A stretch of DNA of 64,000 nt, from assembly GCF_019192735.1 (NCBI RefSeq), contig NZ_JAHTKP010000001.1, forward strand, positions 420,526 to 484,525. Direction: 5' to 3'. The stretch's first letter is position 1. Each line of letters starts with the position of its first letter. The notes under the pieces are model-generated. The model was not told the origin of the DNA and made no database searches. It saw only the letters and a program-made list of their open reading frames with translations. Below are positions 20,566 to 28,091 of this stretch, piece by piece. The position numbers and the translations under genes were made by a program. This DNA is from Kitasatospora aureofaciens (GTDB lineage Bacteria > Actinomycetota > Actinomycetes > Streptomycetales > Streptomycetaceae).

Positions 20566-21629
20566 TGGAGCAGACCGGCGTCCTGGAGCAGCGACAGCGC
20601 CTGCTTGCCGTCGCCCAGCTGGGCCGGGTCGGCGACGGCCCCGATGCCGTCCAGGGCGGGCAGTTCGGGCTTGCCCTTCACACCGGTGACCAGCGGGTAC
20701 TCGTAGGACGCGGAGTTGGCGATGACGGTCTGGGCCGGGGCGCTCGCGAGGTAGGCGAGGAAGGCCTGACCGGCGGCCTGGTGCTTGCCGTTCTTGAGGA
20801 CGGCCGCGCCGGAGACGTCGACGAGGGCGCCCGGGTCGCCCTTGGGGAAGTAGTGCAGGGTGCTGTGGGTGTCGGCGGCACCCTTCTCGTCGCGCAGCCG
20901 GTAAAAGTAGTAGTGGTCGATGACGCCGCCCTCGACCTCGCCGCTGTTGATCGCGGCGGAGAGGTTCTCGTTGCTGTCGTAGACCTTGGCGTTGTCCTTG
21001 AGGCCCTTCAGCCACTGCTTGGCCGCGTCCTCGCCCTTGGCCTTGAGGACCTGGGTGACGACGGGGGCGAAGTCGGTCTCGCTGGGGGCGATGCCGAGGC
21101 GGCCCTTCCACTCGGGCTTGGCCAGATCGAGCACCGAGGCGGGCGGCGCGGTGTCGGCGCCCTTGCCGGTGCCGGCGAGGAAGGCGGCGGTGCGGGCGGA
21201 GATGCCGACCCAGTCGCCCTTGGCCGAGCTGTCGGCGGCGGGAACCGACTTGAGCGTGTCGGCGGAGACCGGGGCGAGCAGCCCCTTGTCGCCGAGGACG
21301 GTCAGGGCGGGCGGGTTCTCGGCGTAGAAGACGTCGGCCGGGGAGGCCGCGCCCTCCTGGAGGATCTGGTTGGCGAGCTCGGCCTCGTCGCCGGAGCGGA
21401 GTTCGACCTTGATGCCGGTGCGCTTGGTGAAGTCCTCGGTGAGCGCCTTGACCGTCTGCTCGTGCTGGCCGCTGTAGACGGTGATGCTCTGTCCGGCGAG
21501 CGCGGAACCGGAGGGCGCGGGCGAGCCGTCGGCGCTGCCGCCGGAGCCGGAGCTGCCGCACGCGGTGAGGGCGAGGGCGCAGGCGGCGATGACGGACAGC
21601 GCCGCGAGGGGCCGGACGGTTCCGGGCAT
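20562..21629 (-). CDS. Ferric iron ABC transporter substrate-binding lipoprotein
   Basis: A 355-residue lipoprotein: signal peptide with lipobox LTAC|GSSG (cysteine near residue 25), then a periplasmic-binding fold of the FutA/FbpA type (ITVYSGQHEQTVKALTEDF, VFYAENPPALTVLGDKGLL). The IDHYYFYRL segment carries the paired tyrosines that usually ligate ferric ion in this family. It heads an operon with permease and ATPase. An iron-box-like site lies about 90 bases upstream, so repression by DmdR/IdeR under iron sufficiency is expected. The ATG at 21629 is chosen because it begins the signal peptide. Confidence 0.93.
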   Translation of the reverse strand: MPGTVRPLAALSVIAACALALTACGSSGSGGSADGSPAPSGSALAGQSITVYSGQHEQTVKALTEDFTKRTGIKVELRSGDEAELANQILQEGAASPADVFYAENPPALTVLGDKGLLAPVSADTLKSVPAADSSAKGDWVGISARTAAFLAGTGKGADTAPPASVLDLAKPEWKGRLGIAPSETDFAPVVTQVLKAKGEDAAKQWLKGLKDNAKVYDSNENLSAAINSGEVEGGVIDHYYFYRLRDEKGAADTHSTLHYFPKGDPGALVDVSGAAVLKNGKHQAAGQAFLAYLASAPAQTVIANSASYEYPLVTGVKGKPELPALDGIGAVADPAQLGDGKQALSLLQDAGLLQ

Positions 21630-21715
21630 GGTGAGGGTCCTCCAATAGGGCAGGGGTAAGGCTGGGCGGCTCCCCCCGGAGCACGCGTCCCGGCCTGGCG
21701 ACACGAGAACTTAGG

Positions 21716-21734
21716 GCAGGGAAGGCTTGCCTAA
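21716..21734. promoter_or_regulatory. Iron box (DmdR1/IdeR-type operator)
   Basis: A 19-base imperfect palindrome ending in GGCTTGCCTAA. By eye it matches 13 of 19 positions of the actinobacterial iron-box consensus (TTAGG ... CCTAA). It lies 87 bases upstream of the iron-binding lipoprotein ATG, in the expected place for DmdR1 control. Confidence 0.65.
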
Positions 21735-21954
21735 CAAGTTTCGGAGCGTCACATCTCGACCCGGTCTCGCTGGGGTCGCGCTTCGGTGGCCGATCCGCCA
21801 AGATCACGCAAACCACCCTTCAAGCGCAGGTCAGAGCGGGTGTACACGACAGGCCATCAGGCCGCGTCGGTGGCGGGCCTCACGACGCTGCGTAATCGAA
21901 GGCGGGGCGCACAGGGACTTACAAGGACGCACAAGGACGGCCGGGCAACGCCAA

Positions 21955-21985
21955 GGCCCCGGAACCGTTCGTCGGTTCCGGGGCC
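21955..21985 (-). terminator. Terminator of the copper ATPase gene
   Basis: A perfect 13-base-pair GC-rich stem (21955-21967 with 21973-21985) with a five-base loop TTCGT, starting 14 bases beyond the ATPase stop. Confidence 0.85.
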
Positions 21986-21998
21986 CGGGGCCTCGATA

Positions 21999-24251
21999 TC
22001 AGCGGAAGCGGCGGAGCCGGAGGCTGTTGCCGACCACGAAGACGGACGAGAAGGCCATAGCCGCGCCCGCGATCATCGGGTTGAGCATCCCGGCCGCCGC
22101 GAGCGGCAGGGCCGCGACGTTGTAGCCGAAGGCCCAGAACAGGTTGCTCTTGATGGTCGCCAGGGTCCGGCGGGAGAGCCGGATCGCGTCGGCGGCGGCC
22201 AGCAGGTCCCCGCGGACCAGGGTCAGGTCGCCCGCCTCGATGGCGGCGTCGGTGCCGGTCCCCATCGCGAGGCCCAGGTCGGCCTGGGCGAGCGCGGCGG
22301 CGTCGTTGACGCCGTCGCCGACCATCGCGACGACCCTGCCCTCGGCCTGGAGCCGCTTGACGGTGGCCACCTTGTCCTGCGGCATGACCTCGGCGATCAC
22401 ATGCTCCGGGTCGATCCCGACCTCGGCCGCCACGGCCTCGGCGACCAGCCGGTTGTCACCGGTCAGCAGGACCGGGGTCAGGCCCAGGCCGCGGAGCCTG
22501 GAGATCGCCTCCGCGCTGGTCGGCTTGACCGCGTCCGCCACCTCCAGGACGGCCCGCGCCACGCCGTCCCAGCCGACCGCGATCGCGGTCCGGCCGGCCG
22601 CCTCGGCGGCGCGCTTGGCCTCGACCAGGCCTTCCGGCAGGTACTGCGACCAGTCGTTGAGCAGCGCCTCCCGGCCGGCGATGACGGCGTGGCCGTCCAC
22701 GACGCCCTGGACGCCGAGGCCGAGCACGTTCTCGAAGCCCTCGACGGGCGGCAGTTCGCCCGCCCTGGCGGCGGCGGTGGCGATCGCCCGGGCGATCGGG
22801 TGCTCCGACGCATGCTCCAGCGCCCCCGCCAGCCGCAGCACGTCCGCCTCGGCGACGCCCTCGGCGGTGTGCACCGCGAGCAGGGTCATCCGGCCGGTGG
22901 TGACGGTCCCGGTCTTGTCGAGGACGATGGTGTCGACCTTGCGGGTGGACTCCAGCACCTCCGGGCCCTTGATCAGGACGCCGAGCTGCGCGCCGCGACC
23001 GGTGCCGACCAGCAGCGCGGTCGGGGTGGCCAGGCCGAGGGCGCACGGGCAGGCGATGATCAGCACGGCCACGGCGGCGGTGAAGGCGGCGGTCCAGCCC
23101 TCGCCGGTGCCCAGCCAGTAGCCGAGGGTGGCGATCGCCAGGGTGATCACGACCGGCACGAAGACGGCGGAGATCCGGTCCGCGAGGCGCTGCGCGGCGG
23201 CCTTGCCGTTCTGCGCGTCCTCCACCAGCTTCGCCATCCGGGACAGCTGGGTGTCCGCGCCGACCCGGCTCGCCTCGACGACCAGCCGGCCGCCCGCGTT
23301 GACGGTGGCGCCGGTGACGGCGTCCCCCACGCCGACCTCGACGGGCACGGACTCGCCGGTCAGCATCGACGCGTCGACGGCGGACGCTCCCTCTGTCACC
23401 GTGCCGTCGGTGGCGATCTTCTCGCCCGGACGGACCACGAACCGGTCCCCCACGGCGAGGTCGCCGATCGGGATCCGGACCTCGGCTCCGCCGCGCAGCA
23501 CCGTGACGTCCTTCGCCCCCAGCTCCAGCAGCGCCTTCAGCGCCGCCCCCGCCGTCCGCTTCGAGCGGGCCTCGAAGTAGCGGCCGGCCAGGATGAAGGC
23601 GGTGACGCCGGCCGCCGCCTCCAGGTAGATGTTCCCCGCCCCGTCGCTGTGGCCGATGGTCAGCTCGAAGCCGTGCCGCATGCCCGGCATGCCCGCCGTG
23701 CCGAAGAACAGCGCCCACAGCGACCAGAGGAACGCGGCGCCGGTGCCGAGCGAGACCAGGGTGTCCATCGTCGCGGCGCCGTGCCGGGCGTTGGTGAACG
23801 CGGCCTTGTGGAACGGCCAGGCCGCGTACGTGACCACCGGGGCCGCCAGGGTCAGCGACAGCCACTGCCAGTTGTCGAACTGCAGGGCCGGGACCATCGC
23901 CATCGCGACCACCGGCACCGCCAGCGCCACCGCCGTGATCAGCCGCTGCCGCAGCGGCGCCAGCTCGTCGGCCGGCCCGGTCTGCCCGGGCTGCCCGGCG
24001 GACGGGCCGTCGGCGACCGGGGGCTTCGGGAGAGCGGCGGTGTAGCCGGTGGCCTCGACGGTGGCGATCAGGTCGGCGACCTCGACGTCGCCCTCGAAGC
24101 TGACCTTGGCCTTCTCGGTGGCGTAGTTGACGCTCGCCGAGACCCCGTCCATCCGGTTCAGCTTCTTCTCGATCCGCGCGGCGCACGAGGCGCACGTCAT
24201 GCCGCCGATCGAGAGCTCCACCTCCGTGGAGGCGGGTGCCTGCGTGGTCAT
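21999..24251 (-). CDS. copA: Copper-exporting P1B-type ATPase
   Basis: A 750-residue heavy-metal ATPase. The N-terminal HMA domain binds metal through [17 protein letters not shown]. Transmembrane metal site CPC appears in [16 protein letters not shown], the phosphorylation site is [13 protein letters not shown] is in MLTGESVPV, the HP motif is [10 protein letters not shown], and the hinge [16 protein letters not shown] closes the P domain. CPC plus one HMA domain indicates Cu(I) export. It is divergent from the copper chaperone gene, and the gap contains three CsoR-like boxes. It ends with a strong terminator hairpin. Confidence 0.95.
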   Translation of the reverse strand: MTTQAPASTEVELSIGGMTCASCAARIEKKLNRMDGVSASVNYATEKAKVSFEGDVEVADLIATVEATGYTAALPKPPVADGPSAGQPGQTGPADELAPLRQRLITAVALAVPVVAMAMVPALQFDNWQWLSLTLAAPVVTYAAWPFHKAAFTNARHGAATMDTLVSLGTGAAFLWSLWALFFGTAGMPGMRHGFELTIGHSDGAGNIYLEAAAGVTAFILAGRYFEARSKRTAGAALKALLELGAKDVTVLRGGAEVRIPIGDLAVGDRFVVRPGEKIATDGTVTEGASAVDASMLTGESVPVEVGVGDAVTGATVNAGGRLVVEASRVGADTQLSRMAKLVEDAQNGKAAAQRLADRISAVFVPVVITLAIATLGYWLGTGEGWTAAFTAAVAVLIIACPCALGLATPTALLVGTGRGAQLGVLIKGPEVLESTRKVDTIVLDKTGTVTTGRMTLLAVHTAEGVAEADVLRLAGALEHASEHPIARAIATAAARAGELPPVEGFENVLGLGVQGVVDGHAVIAGREALLNDWSQYLPEGLVEAKRAAEAAGRTAIAVGWDGVARAVLEVADAVKPTSAEAISRLRGLGLTPVLLTGDNRLVAEAVAAEVGIDPEHVIAEVMPQDKVATVKRLQAEGRVVAMVGDGVNDAAALAQADLGLAMGTGTDAAIEAGDLTLVRGDLLAAADAIRLSRRTLATIKSNLFWAFGYNVAALPLAAAGMLNPMIAGAAMAFSSVFVVGNSLRLRRFR

Positions 24252-24300
24252 CGTGGCTCCTCGTGACAGTCGTCGTACAGGGAACGGTCGCCTCGTCTGA

Positions 24301-24315
24301 TACCTCGGAGGGGTA
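24301..24315. promoter_or_regulatory. CsoR-type copper operator, box 1
   Basis: TACC, seven bases, GGTA: an imperfect palindrome of the kind bound by the copper-sensing repressor CsoR. It is the copy nearest to the ATPase start, 50 bases upstream. Confidence 0.55.
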
Positions 24316-24337
24316 TCGGGTGGCGACGAGTTCCTTT

Positions 24338-24354
24338 ATACCCATGGGGGGTAT
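24338..24354. promoter_or_regulatory. CsoR-type copper operator, box 2
   Basis: The 17-base site ATACCCATGGGGGGTAT has a G tract inside an AT..TAT frame and is close to known streptomycete CsoR targets. It lies midway between the divergent copper genes. Confidence 0.65.
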
Positions 24355-24381
24355 CGGAGGCAAGCATTGCAGGCCCTCCAA

Positions 24382-24398
24382 TTACCCCAGGGGGGTAT
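24382..24398. promoter_or_regulatory. CsoR-type copper operator, box 3
   Basis: The 17-base site TTACCCCAGGGGGGTAT is nearly identical to box 2 and 44 bases to its right, on the chaperone side. It probably covers the chaperone promoter. No csoR gene is in the window. Confidence 0.65.
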
Positions 24399-24440
24399 GG
24401 TACGTTCCTCAGCAGACCCGCCGACCCGACCCGGGACCGG

Positions 24441-24480
24441 CCCCGCGCACCGACACCCCGCGCACCGACACCCCGCGCAC
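24441..24480 (+). repeat. 15-base tandem repeat in the copper chaperone leader
   Basis: The unit CCCCGCGCACCGACA occurs at 24441-24455 and 24456-24470, and its first ten bases again at 24471-24480. It lies between operator box 3 and the chaperone ribosome site, within the untranslated leader. It may be simple slippage. Confidence 0.8.
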
Positions 24481-24499
24481 TAACAACAGGAGCACGCCC

Positions 24500-24823
24500 A
24501 TGACCGAGAACACCCTCACCGTCGAGTCGGCCTCCGCCGAGGCGCCCGCTGCCTCCTGCTGCGGCTCGTGCGGCACCGGCGCCGCCGCCCCCGCCACCGA
24601 GTCCGCCGGCCTCGCGGTCTTCCAGGTGAAGGGCATGACCTGCGGCCACTGCGTCACCTCGGTGACCGCCGAGCTCAAGAAGATCGACGGCGTCACCGAG
24701 GTCGCCGTGGACCTCGCCACCGGCCGCGTCACTGTCGACGCCACTGCGCCGCTCACCGACGAGGCCGTCGCCGCCGCCGTCGGCGAGGCCGGCTACGACC
24801 TGGTCGGCCGCGTCAACGCCTGA
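24500..24823 (+). CDS. copZ: Copper chaperone (HMA domain protein)
   Basis: A 107-residue protein with one HMA domain: metal site KGMTCGHCVTSVTAELKKIDGV and C-terminal EAGYDLVG. It should hand Cu(I) to the divergent CopA. The N-terminal 38 residues are an extra Ala-rich stretch with CCGSCG, three further cysteines that might bind metal too; typical CopZ proteins lack this extension. The ATG at 24500 follows ACAGGAG at a good distance. Expression is probably CsoR-controlled. Confidence 0.92.
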   Translation: MTENTLTVESASAEAPAASCCGSCGTGAAAPATESAGLAVFQVKGMTCGHCVTSVTAELKKIDGVTEVAVDLATGRVTVDATAPLTDEAVAAAVGEAGYDLVGRVNA

Positions 24824-24844
24824 CGCCCCCAACACCCCTGGGCC

Positions 24845-24880
24845 GTCGGCCCGGACGGCACCCCGCCCGTCCGGGCCGAC
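24845..24880 (+). terminator. Terminator after the copper chaperone gene
   Basis: A 14-base-pair perfect stem (24845-24858 with 24867-24880) around an eight-base loop, 21 bases after the copZ stop. It may also serve the converging membrane-protein gene. Confidence 0.85.
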
Positions 24881-24935
24881 GCCGCGCGTTCGGCACCTCC
24901 CCCCGGTACCCCCGATGCGAGCCCCGGGCGGCCCG

Positions 24936-25622
24936 CTACCACTCCCTCAGCGCCACGGCGGCGAAGAGGACGAGGGCCAACCAGTAGGCGGCGCCGACGG
25001 CGATCGCCACCGCCGTCGAGACGTGCAGTCCGACGAGGATGAGTCCGACGATCCACCCGACGAAGCAGTAGGGCACGAACATCATGAGGGCAAGCCACAG
25101 GTCCTCCCGGCGCCGGGCCGACACGGCGAGCGCCGCCACGTTCGCCCCCGCCGCGATCAGCAGGGCGATCCCCAGCTGGCGCAGCCAGGCGGCGTGCGGG
25201 ACCTCGGCCTCGTGCCCGCGGTAGTCGACCTCGACCACCTCCCCCTGCCAGACCTTGAGTTCCACGTACGTGCCGACCTCCACGTCGCCGTAGAACGCCT
25301 CACTGACGTCGTAGGACTCGTCCCCGGAGGCCAGTTCGCGGGCCACGGCCAGTGTGTAGACGGGCGAATCGCCGCTCTTGTCCTCCTTCATGTCCGTCAC
25401 CCGCCCGCTCACCGCGCGCAGGCAGTCCTCCCCGGGCCGCAGGGACGTGGTGCAGGCGGGGGCGTCGATGTACGCGCGCCCCTCCTTCTGCACGTCGACG
25501 AACCGGGCCATGCCGATGCCCATCGCGCACAGTCCCAGCAGGAGCAGCACACCCCGCAGCGGCACCAGCAGGATCCGCCACCGGCCGAACCGCGGCCTCC
25601 GCGCGTTCTTCACGTCCCCCAC
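24936..25622 (-). CDS. Membrane protein of unknown function
   Basis: A 228-residue protein with one hydrophobic segment near residues 18-42, an extracytoplasmic region of about 95 residues containing two cysteines (ACTTSL, EDCLRAVSG) that may form a disulfide, and three further hydrophobic segments from about residue 145 to the end. The outer region reads like a small beta domain (YVELKVWQGEVVEVDYRG). I do not recognise the family. It stands alone between copZ and a tetR gene. Confidence 0.75.
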   Translation of the reverse strand: MGDVKNARRPRFGRWRILLVPLRGVLLLLGLCAMGIGMARFVDVQKEGRAYIDAPACTTSLRPGEDCLRAVSGRVTDMKEDKSGDSPVYTLAVARELASGDESYDVSEAFYGDVEVGTYVELKVWQGEVVEVDYRGHEAEVPHAAWLRQLGIALLIAAGANVAALAVSARRREDLWLALMMFVPYCFVGWIVGLILVGLHVSTAVAIAVGAAYWLALVLFAAVALREW

Positions 25623-25707
25623 CCCGCCCTCCAGGCACCGTCACCCCCCACAGACGCCGGGCCCTCCCCCAGGAGTTCCGCGCTCCGCCGTACGAACTCG
25701 CCTGCCG

Positions 25708-26313
25708 CTACGGCGCCTTGAGCAACGGGAGCACGACCTCGTCGAGGATCTCGTCGACGACGTGGTCCGGCGGGACGGTCCCGCTCACCAGGAAGGCATC
25801 GCGCAGCAGGTCCAGCGGGAGGGAGGCCGTGCGGCGGGTCAGCCGGGCGGCGTTGATCTCGCCCCGGTCGGCGGCGCGGCGCATCATCGCCACCAGGGCG
25901 TCCACCGGTCCGCTGGCGGTCAGGCCGGTCCGGAACCGCACCCGCAGCTCGGGGTCGCGCAGCAGGTCGACGAGGAAGCCGTGCACGGCGTCCATCGGCA
26001 GGTCGTCGAAGCGGTGCAGCAGACCGCGCAGGAAGGCGGCCAGGTCGGACCTCAACTCGCCGGTGTCGGGCGGGTCCTGGTAGTCGGGGGCGTTGCGGCC
26101 GAGGGCGGCGATGACGAGCGCGGCGCGGTTGGGCCAGCGGCGGTAGAGGACGGGTTTGCTGGTCCGGGCTCGGGCGGCCACGCCGTCCATGGTGAGCCGG
26201 TCGTAGCCGTGTTCGGCCAGTTCGGCCCAGACGGCGTCGAGGATCGCCCGCTCCAGCTCGTCGCCCCGCCGCCGCGAGGCCTTGCCGCCCGCCGCCGTCG
26301 CTTCTCTGCCCAT
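25708..26313 (-). CDS. TetR-family transcriptional repressor
   Basis: A 201-residue regulator. The N-terminal helix-turn-helix reads GYDRLTMDGVAARARTSKPVLYRRWPNRAALV (residues about 37-68, given here in full only as its key spacing), and the remaining helices would form the ligand-binding, dimerisation domain with LRDPELRVRFR typical of the TetR_C_11-like group. It is divergent from an FAD monooxygenase gene and two palindromic operators lie between them, so it most likely represses both genes and responds to the substrate of the enzyme. ATG at 26313 is preferred to a GTG one codon earlier. Confidence 0.92.
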   Translation of the reverse strand: MGREATAAGGKASRRRGDELERAILDAVWAELAEHGYDRLTMDGVAARARTSKPVLYRRWPNRAALVIAALGRNAPDYQDPPDTGELRSDLAAFLRGLLHRFDDLPMDAVHGFLVDLLRDPELRVRFRTGLTASGPVDALVAMMRRAADRGEINAARLTRRTASLPLDLLRDAFLVSGTVPPDHVVDEILDEVVLPLLKAP

Positions 26314-26324
26314 CACCGAGTCCC

Positions 26325-26344
26325 GTAGATACGTTGCGTTTCTT
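26325..26344. promoter_or_regulatory. TetR operator, left copy
   Basis: One of two inverted copies of a 20-base element; 17 of 20 positions match the other copy at 26371-26390. Its core is a near-palindrome of 8-3-8 bases (AGATACG side and CGTTTCTT side). It starts 12 bases upstream of the tetR ATG. Confidence 0.75.
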
Positions 26345-26370
26345 ATGAGGGCCAGTCTACAGTCGAGAAC

Positions 26371-26390
26371 AAGAAACGCACCGTATCTTA
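26371..26390. promoter_or_regulatory. TetR operator, right copy
   Basis: Inverted second copy of the element at 26325-26344, separated by 26 bases. It is itself nearly palindromic (AAGAAACG ... CGTATCTT) and ends 19 bases before the monooxygenase ATG, where bound repressor would block transcription. Confidence 0.75.
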
Positions 26391-26409
26391 CGAGCAGGGG
26401 GAGTCAGCC

Positions 26410-27954
26410 ATGCCCAAGATCGAATCCACGGACGTCCTCGTCCTCGGCGCCGGCCCGGTGGGCCTCGCGCTCGCCATCGGCCTGGCCCGCTCCGGCGTCA
26501 ACTGCCGTGTCATCGAACGGGATGCGGACTTCCGCGACCGCGGTGTCCGGGGCAAGGGGGTCAACCCCCGGACGCTGGAGGTGTTCGACGACCTCGGCAT
26601 CGTCGACGAGATCTACGCCCGCGGCGACCTCAACCTCAAGATCCGTACGTACGAGGGCAGTCGGCTCGTCCACGAGGTGGACCCCGGCCCCGCCAACACC
26701 CCAACGCCCGACCGCCCGCACGCCGGTGTGGTCCTGCTCGCCCAGCACCACACCGAGGCGGTCCTGCGCGACCGGCTGGCCGGGTACGGCGTCAAGGTCG
26801 AGCTGGCGACGGAACTCACCGGCTACACCCAGGACGACGACGAGGTCCTCGCCACCGTCCGCCGGGGCGACGGGACCGCGGCGATCCGCGCCCGCTACCT
26901 GGTCGGCTGCGACGGCGGCCGCAGCGCCGTCCGCAAACTGACCGGCATCCCGTTCCTCGGCGAGACCTGGGAGGAGGAGCGGTTCCTCATGGGCTCGATG
27001 TACATCGACGGCCTCGACCCGGACGCCCTGCACGTCTGGAACCACCACCAACTCGGCGCCGGTGCCCTCGCGTTGGTGCCGATGCGGCAGGACGGCCAGT
27101 GGGCCGTACACGCCTCCGTCAGCCCGGACGAGCACGGCGGACTGCCCGCCGCCTCGCTCGACAACTTCCGGCAGCTGTTCGCCGAACGGGCCGGCCTGCC
27201 CGGCGTCCGCCTGCACGGCCTGACCTGGTCGAGCGTCTGGCGCCCCACCGTCCGCATGGTCGAGCGCTACCGCAGCGGCCGGGTCTTCCTCGCCGGCGAC
27301 GCCGCCCACTGCCACTCCGCGGCCGGCGGCCAGGGCATGAACACCGGCATCCAGGACGCCCACAACCTGAGCTGGAAGCTGGCCGCCGCCCTGCGCGGCG
27401 CCCCCGACGCCCTGCTCGACAGCTACCAGGCCGAGCGCGTGCCCGTCGCCCGCGCGGTCCTGGCCGCCTCCTCGGCCCAACACCGCGCCCTGTTCGCCGG
27501 CGGCGGCGCCCAGAAGCTGGCCGACCAGTTCATGAACCTGACGAACACGGGCGGCGCCGACCTCACCGGCCTCTCCATCAGCTACCGCGGCGGCCCGCTC
27601 GGCCACGATCTCGACTCCGCCACCGGCATCCGGGCGGGCGACCGCGCCCCCGACGCCCCCTGCCTCACCCCGGACGGCCCCACCCGCCTGTTCGACCTCT
27701 TCCGCGGCCCGCACTTCACGTTGCTCACCTTCACCGAGGCCACCGACCGCCCGGCGCCTGCACCCCTCCCCGGCCTGCGCCGGGCCACCGTCCACGACCC
27801 CGACGGCCACGCCCGCCACGCCTACGGCCTCACCGGCGACGCGACGGTCCTGGTCCGCCCGGACGGCTACATCTCCCTCACCGCCGCCTCCGCGCCCGCC
27901 CCCGACCTCACCACCCACCTGCGCCAGTTTGCGATCACCGCCCACGACAACTGA
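26410..27954 (+). CDS. FAD-dependent aromatic monooxygenase (MhpA / rifampicin monooxygenase-like)
   Basis: A 514-residue flavoprotein hydroxylase. Motifs are GAGPVGLALAIGLARSG (FAD GxGxxG), VGCDGGRSAVRKLTGIPF (DG motif) and RVFLAGDAAHCHSAAGGQGM (second FAD motif, GD). A thioredoxin-like C-terminal domain (residues about 400-510), typical of phenol-hydroxylase-type enzymes, follows. Members hydroxylate aromatic compounds or inactivate rifamycins. Control by the divergent TetR suggests an inducible detoxification or catabolic role; the substrate cannot be named. RBS is AGCAGGGGGAG, well placed. Confidence 0.9.
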   Translation: MPKIESTDVLVLGAGPVGLALAIGLARSGVNCRVIERDADFRDRGVRGKGVNPRTLEVFDDLGIVDEIYARGDLNLKIRTYEGSRLVHEVDPGPANTPTPDRPHAGVVLLAQHHTEAVLRDRLAGYGVKVELATELTGYTQDDDEVLATVRRGDGTAAIRARYLVGCDGGRSAVRKLTGIPFLGETWEEERFLMGSMYIDGLDPDALHVWNHHQLGAGALALVPMRQDGQWAVHASVSPDEHGGLPAASLDNFRQLFAERAGLPGVRLHGLTWSSVWRPTVRMVERYRSGRVFLAGDAAHCHSAAGGQGMNTGIQDAHNLSWKLAAALRGAPDALLDSYQAERVPVARAVLAASSAQHRALFAGGGAQKLADQFMNLTNTGGADLTGLSISYRGGPLGHDLDSATGIRAGDRAPDAPCLTPDGPTRLFDLFRGPHFTLLTFTEATDRPAPAPLPGLRRATVHDPDGHARHAYGLTGDATVLVRPDGYISLTAASAPAPDLTTHLRQFAITAHDN

Positions 27955-27999
27955 CCCACCCCGCCCCACCCCAAGAGCGTCCGCATCGCCCAAGGGGTA

Positions 28000-28018
28000 A
28001 CACGATCTGAAATCGTGT
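28000..28018. terminator. Bidirectional hairpin between converging genes
   Basis: A perfect 7-base-pair stem ACACGAT / ATCGTGT with loop CTGAA, lying between the converging monooxygenase (stop 27954) and helicase (stop 28092) genes. Confidence 0.55.
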
Positions 28019-28091
28019 CAGTTATCGGTGGGATGCCACAAGGAGCCGCCCTGGCAGGACGGGAGCACAGCCGGATGCTCGTGTCCGGTTC

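Larger units (their letters stand above)
21630..21998. other. Intergenic region between the iron operon and the copper ATPase gene
   Basis: A 369-base gap with no credible gene. It holds the iron operon leader and an iron-box-like operator (21716-21734) at the left, and the terminator of the copper ATPase gene at the right (21955-21985). Between about 21735 and 21950 I see nothing beyond a short near-repeat of ACAAGGACG at 21921-21939. Confidence 0.7.

Noticed and set aside
26410..27954. Calling this gene rox (rifampicin monooxygenase)
   Set aside because: The family fits, but the rifampicin-associated inverted repeat known upstream of rox genes is absent and a TetR operator pair is present. 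The substrate stays open.
28000..28018. tRNA anticodon-arm-like hairpin
   Set aside because: The seven-base loop lacks the invariant T33 and no acceptor, D or T arm can be built around it. Kept only as a terminator.
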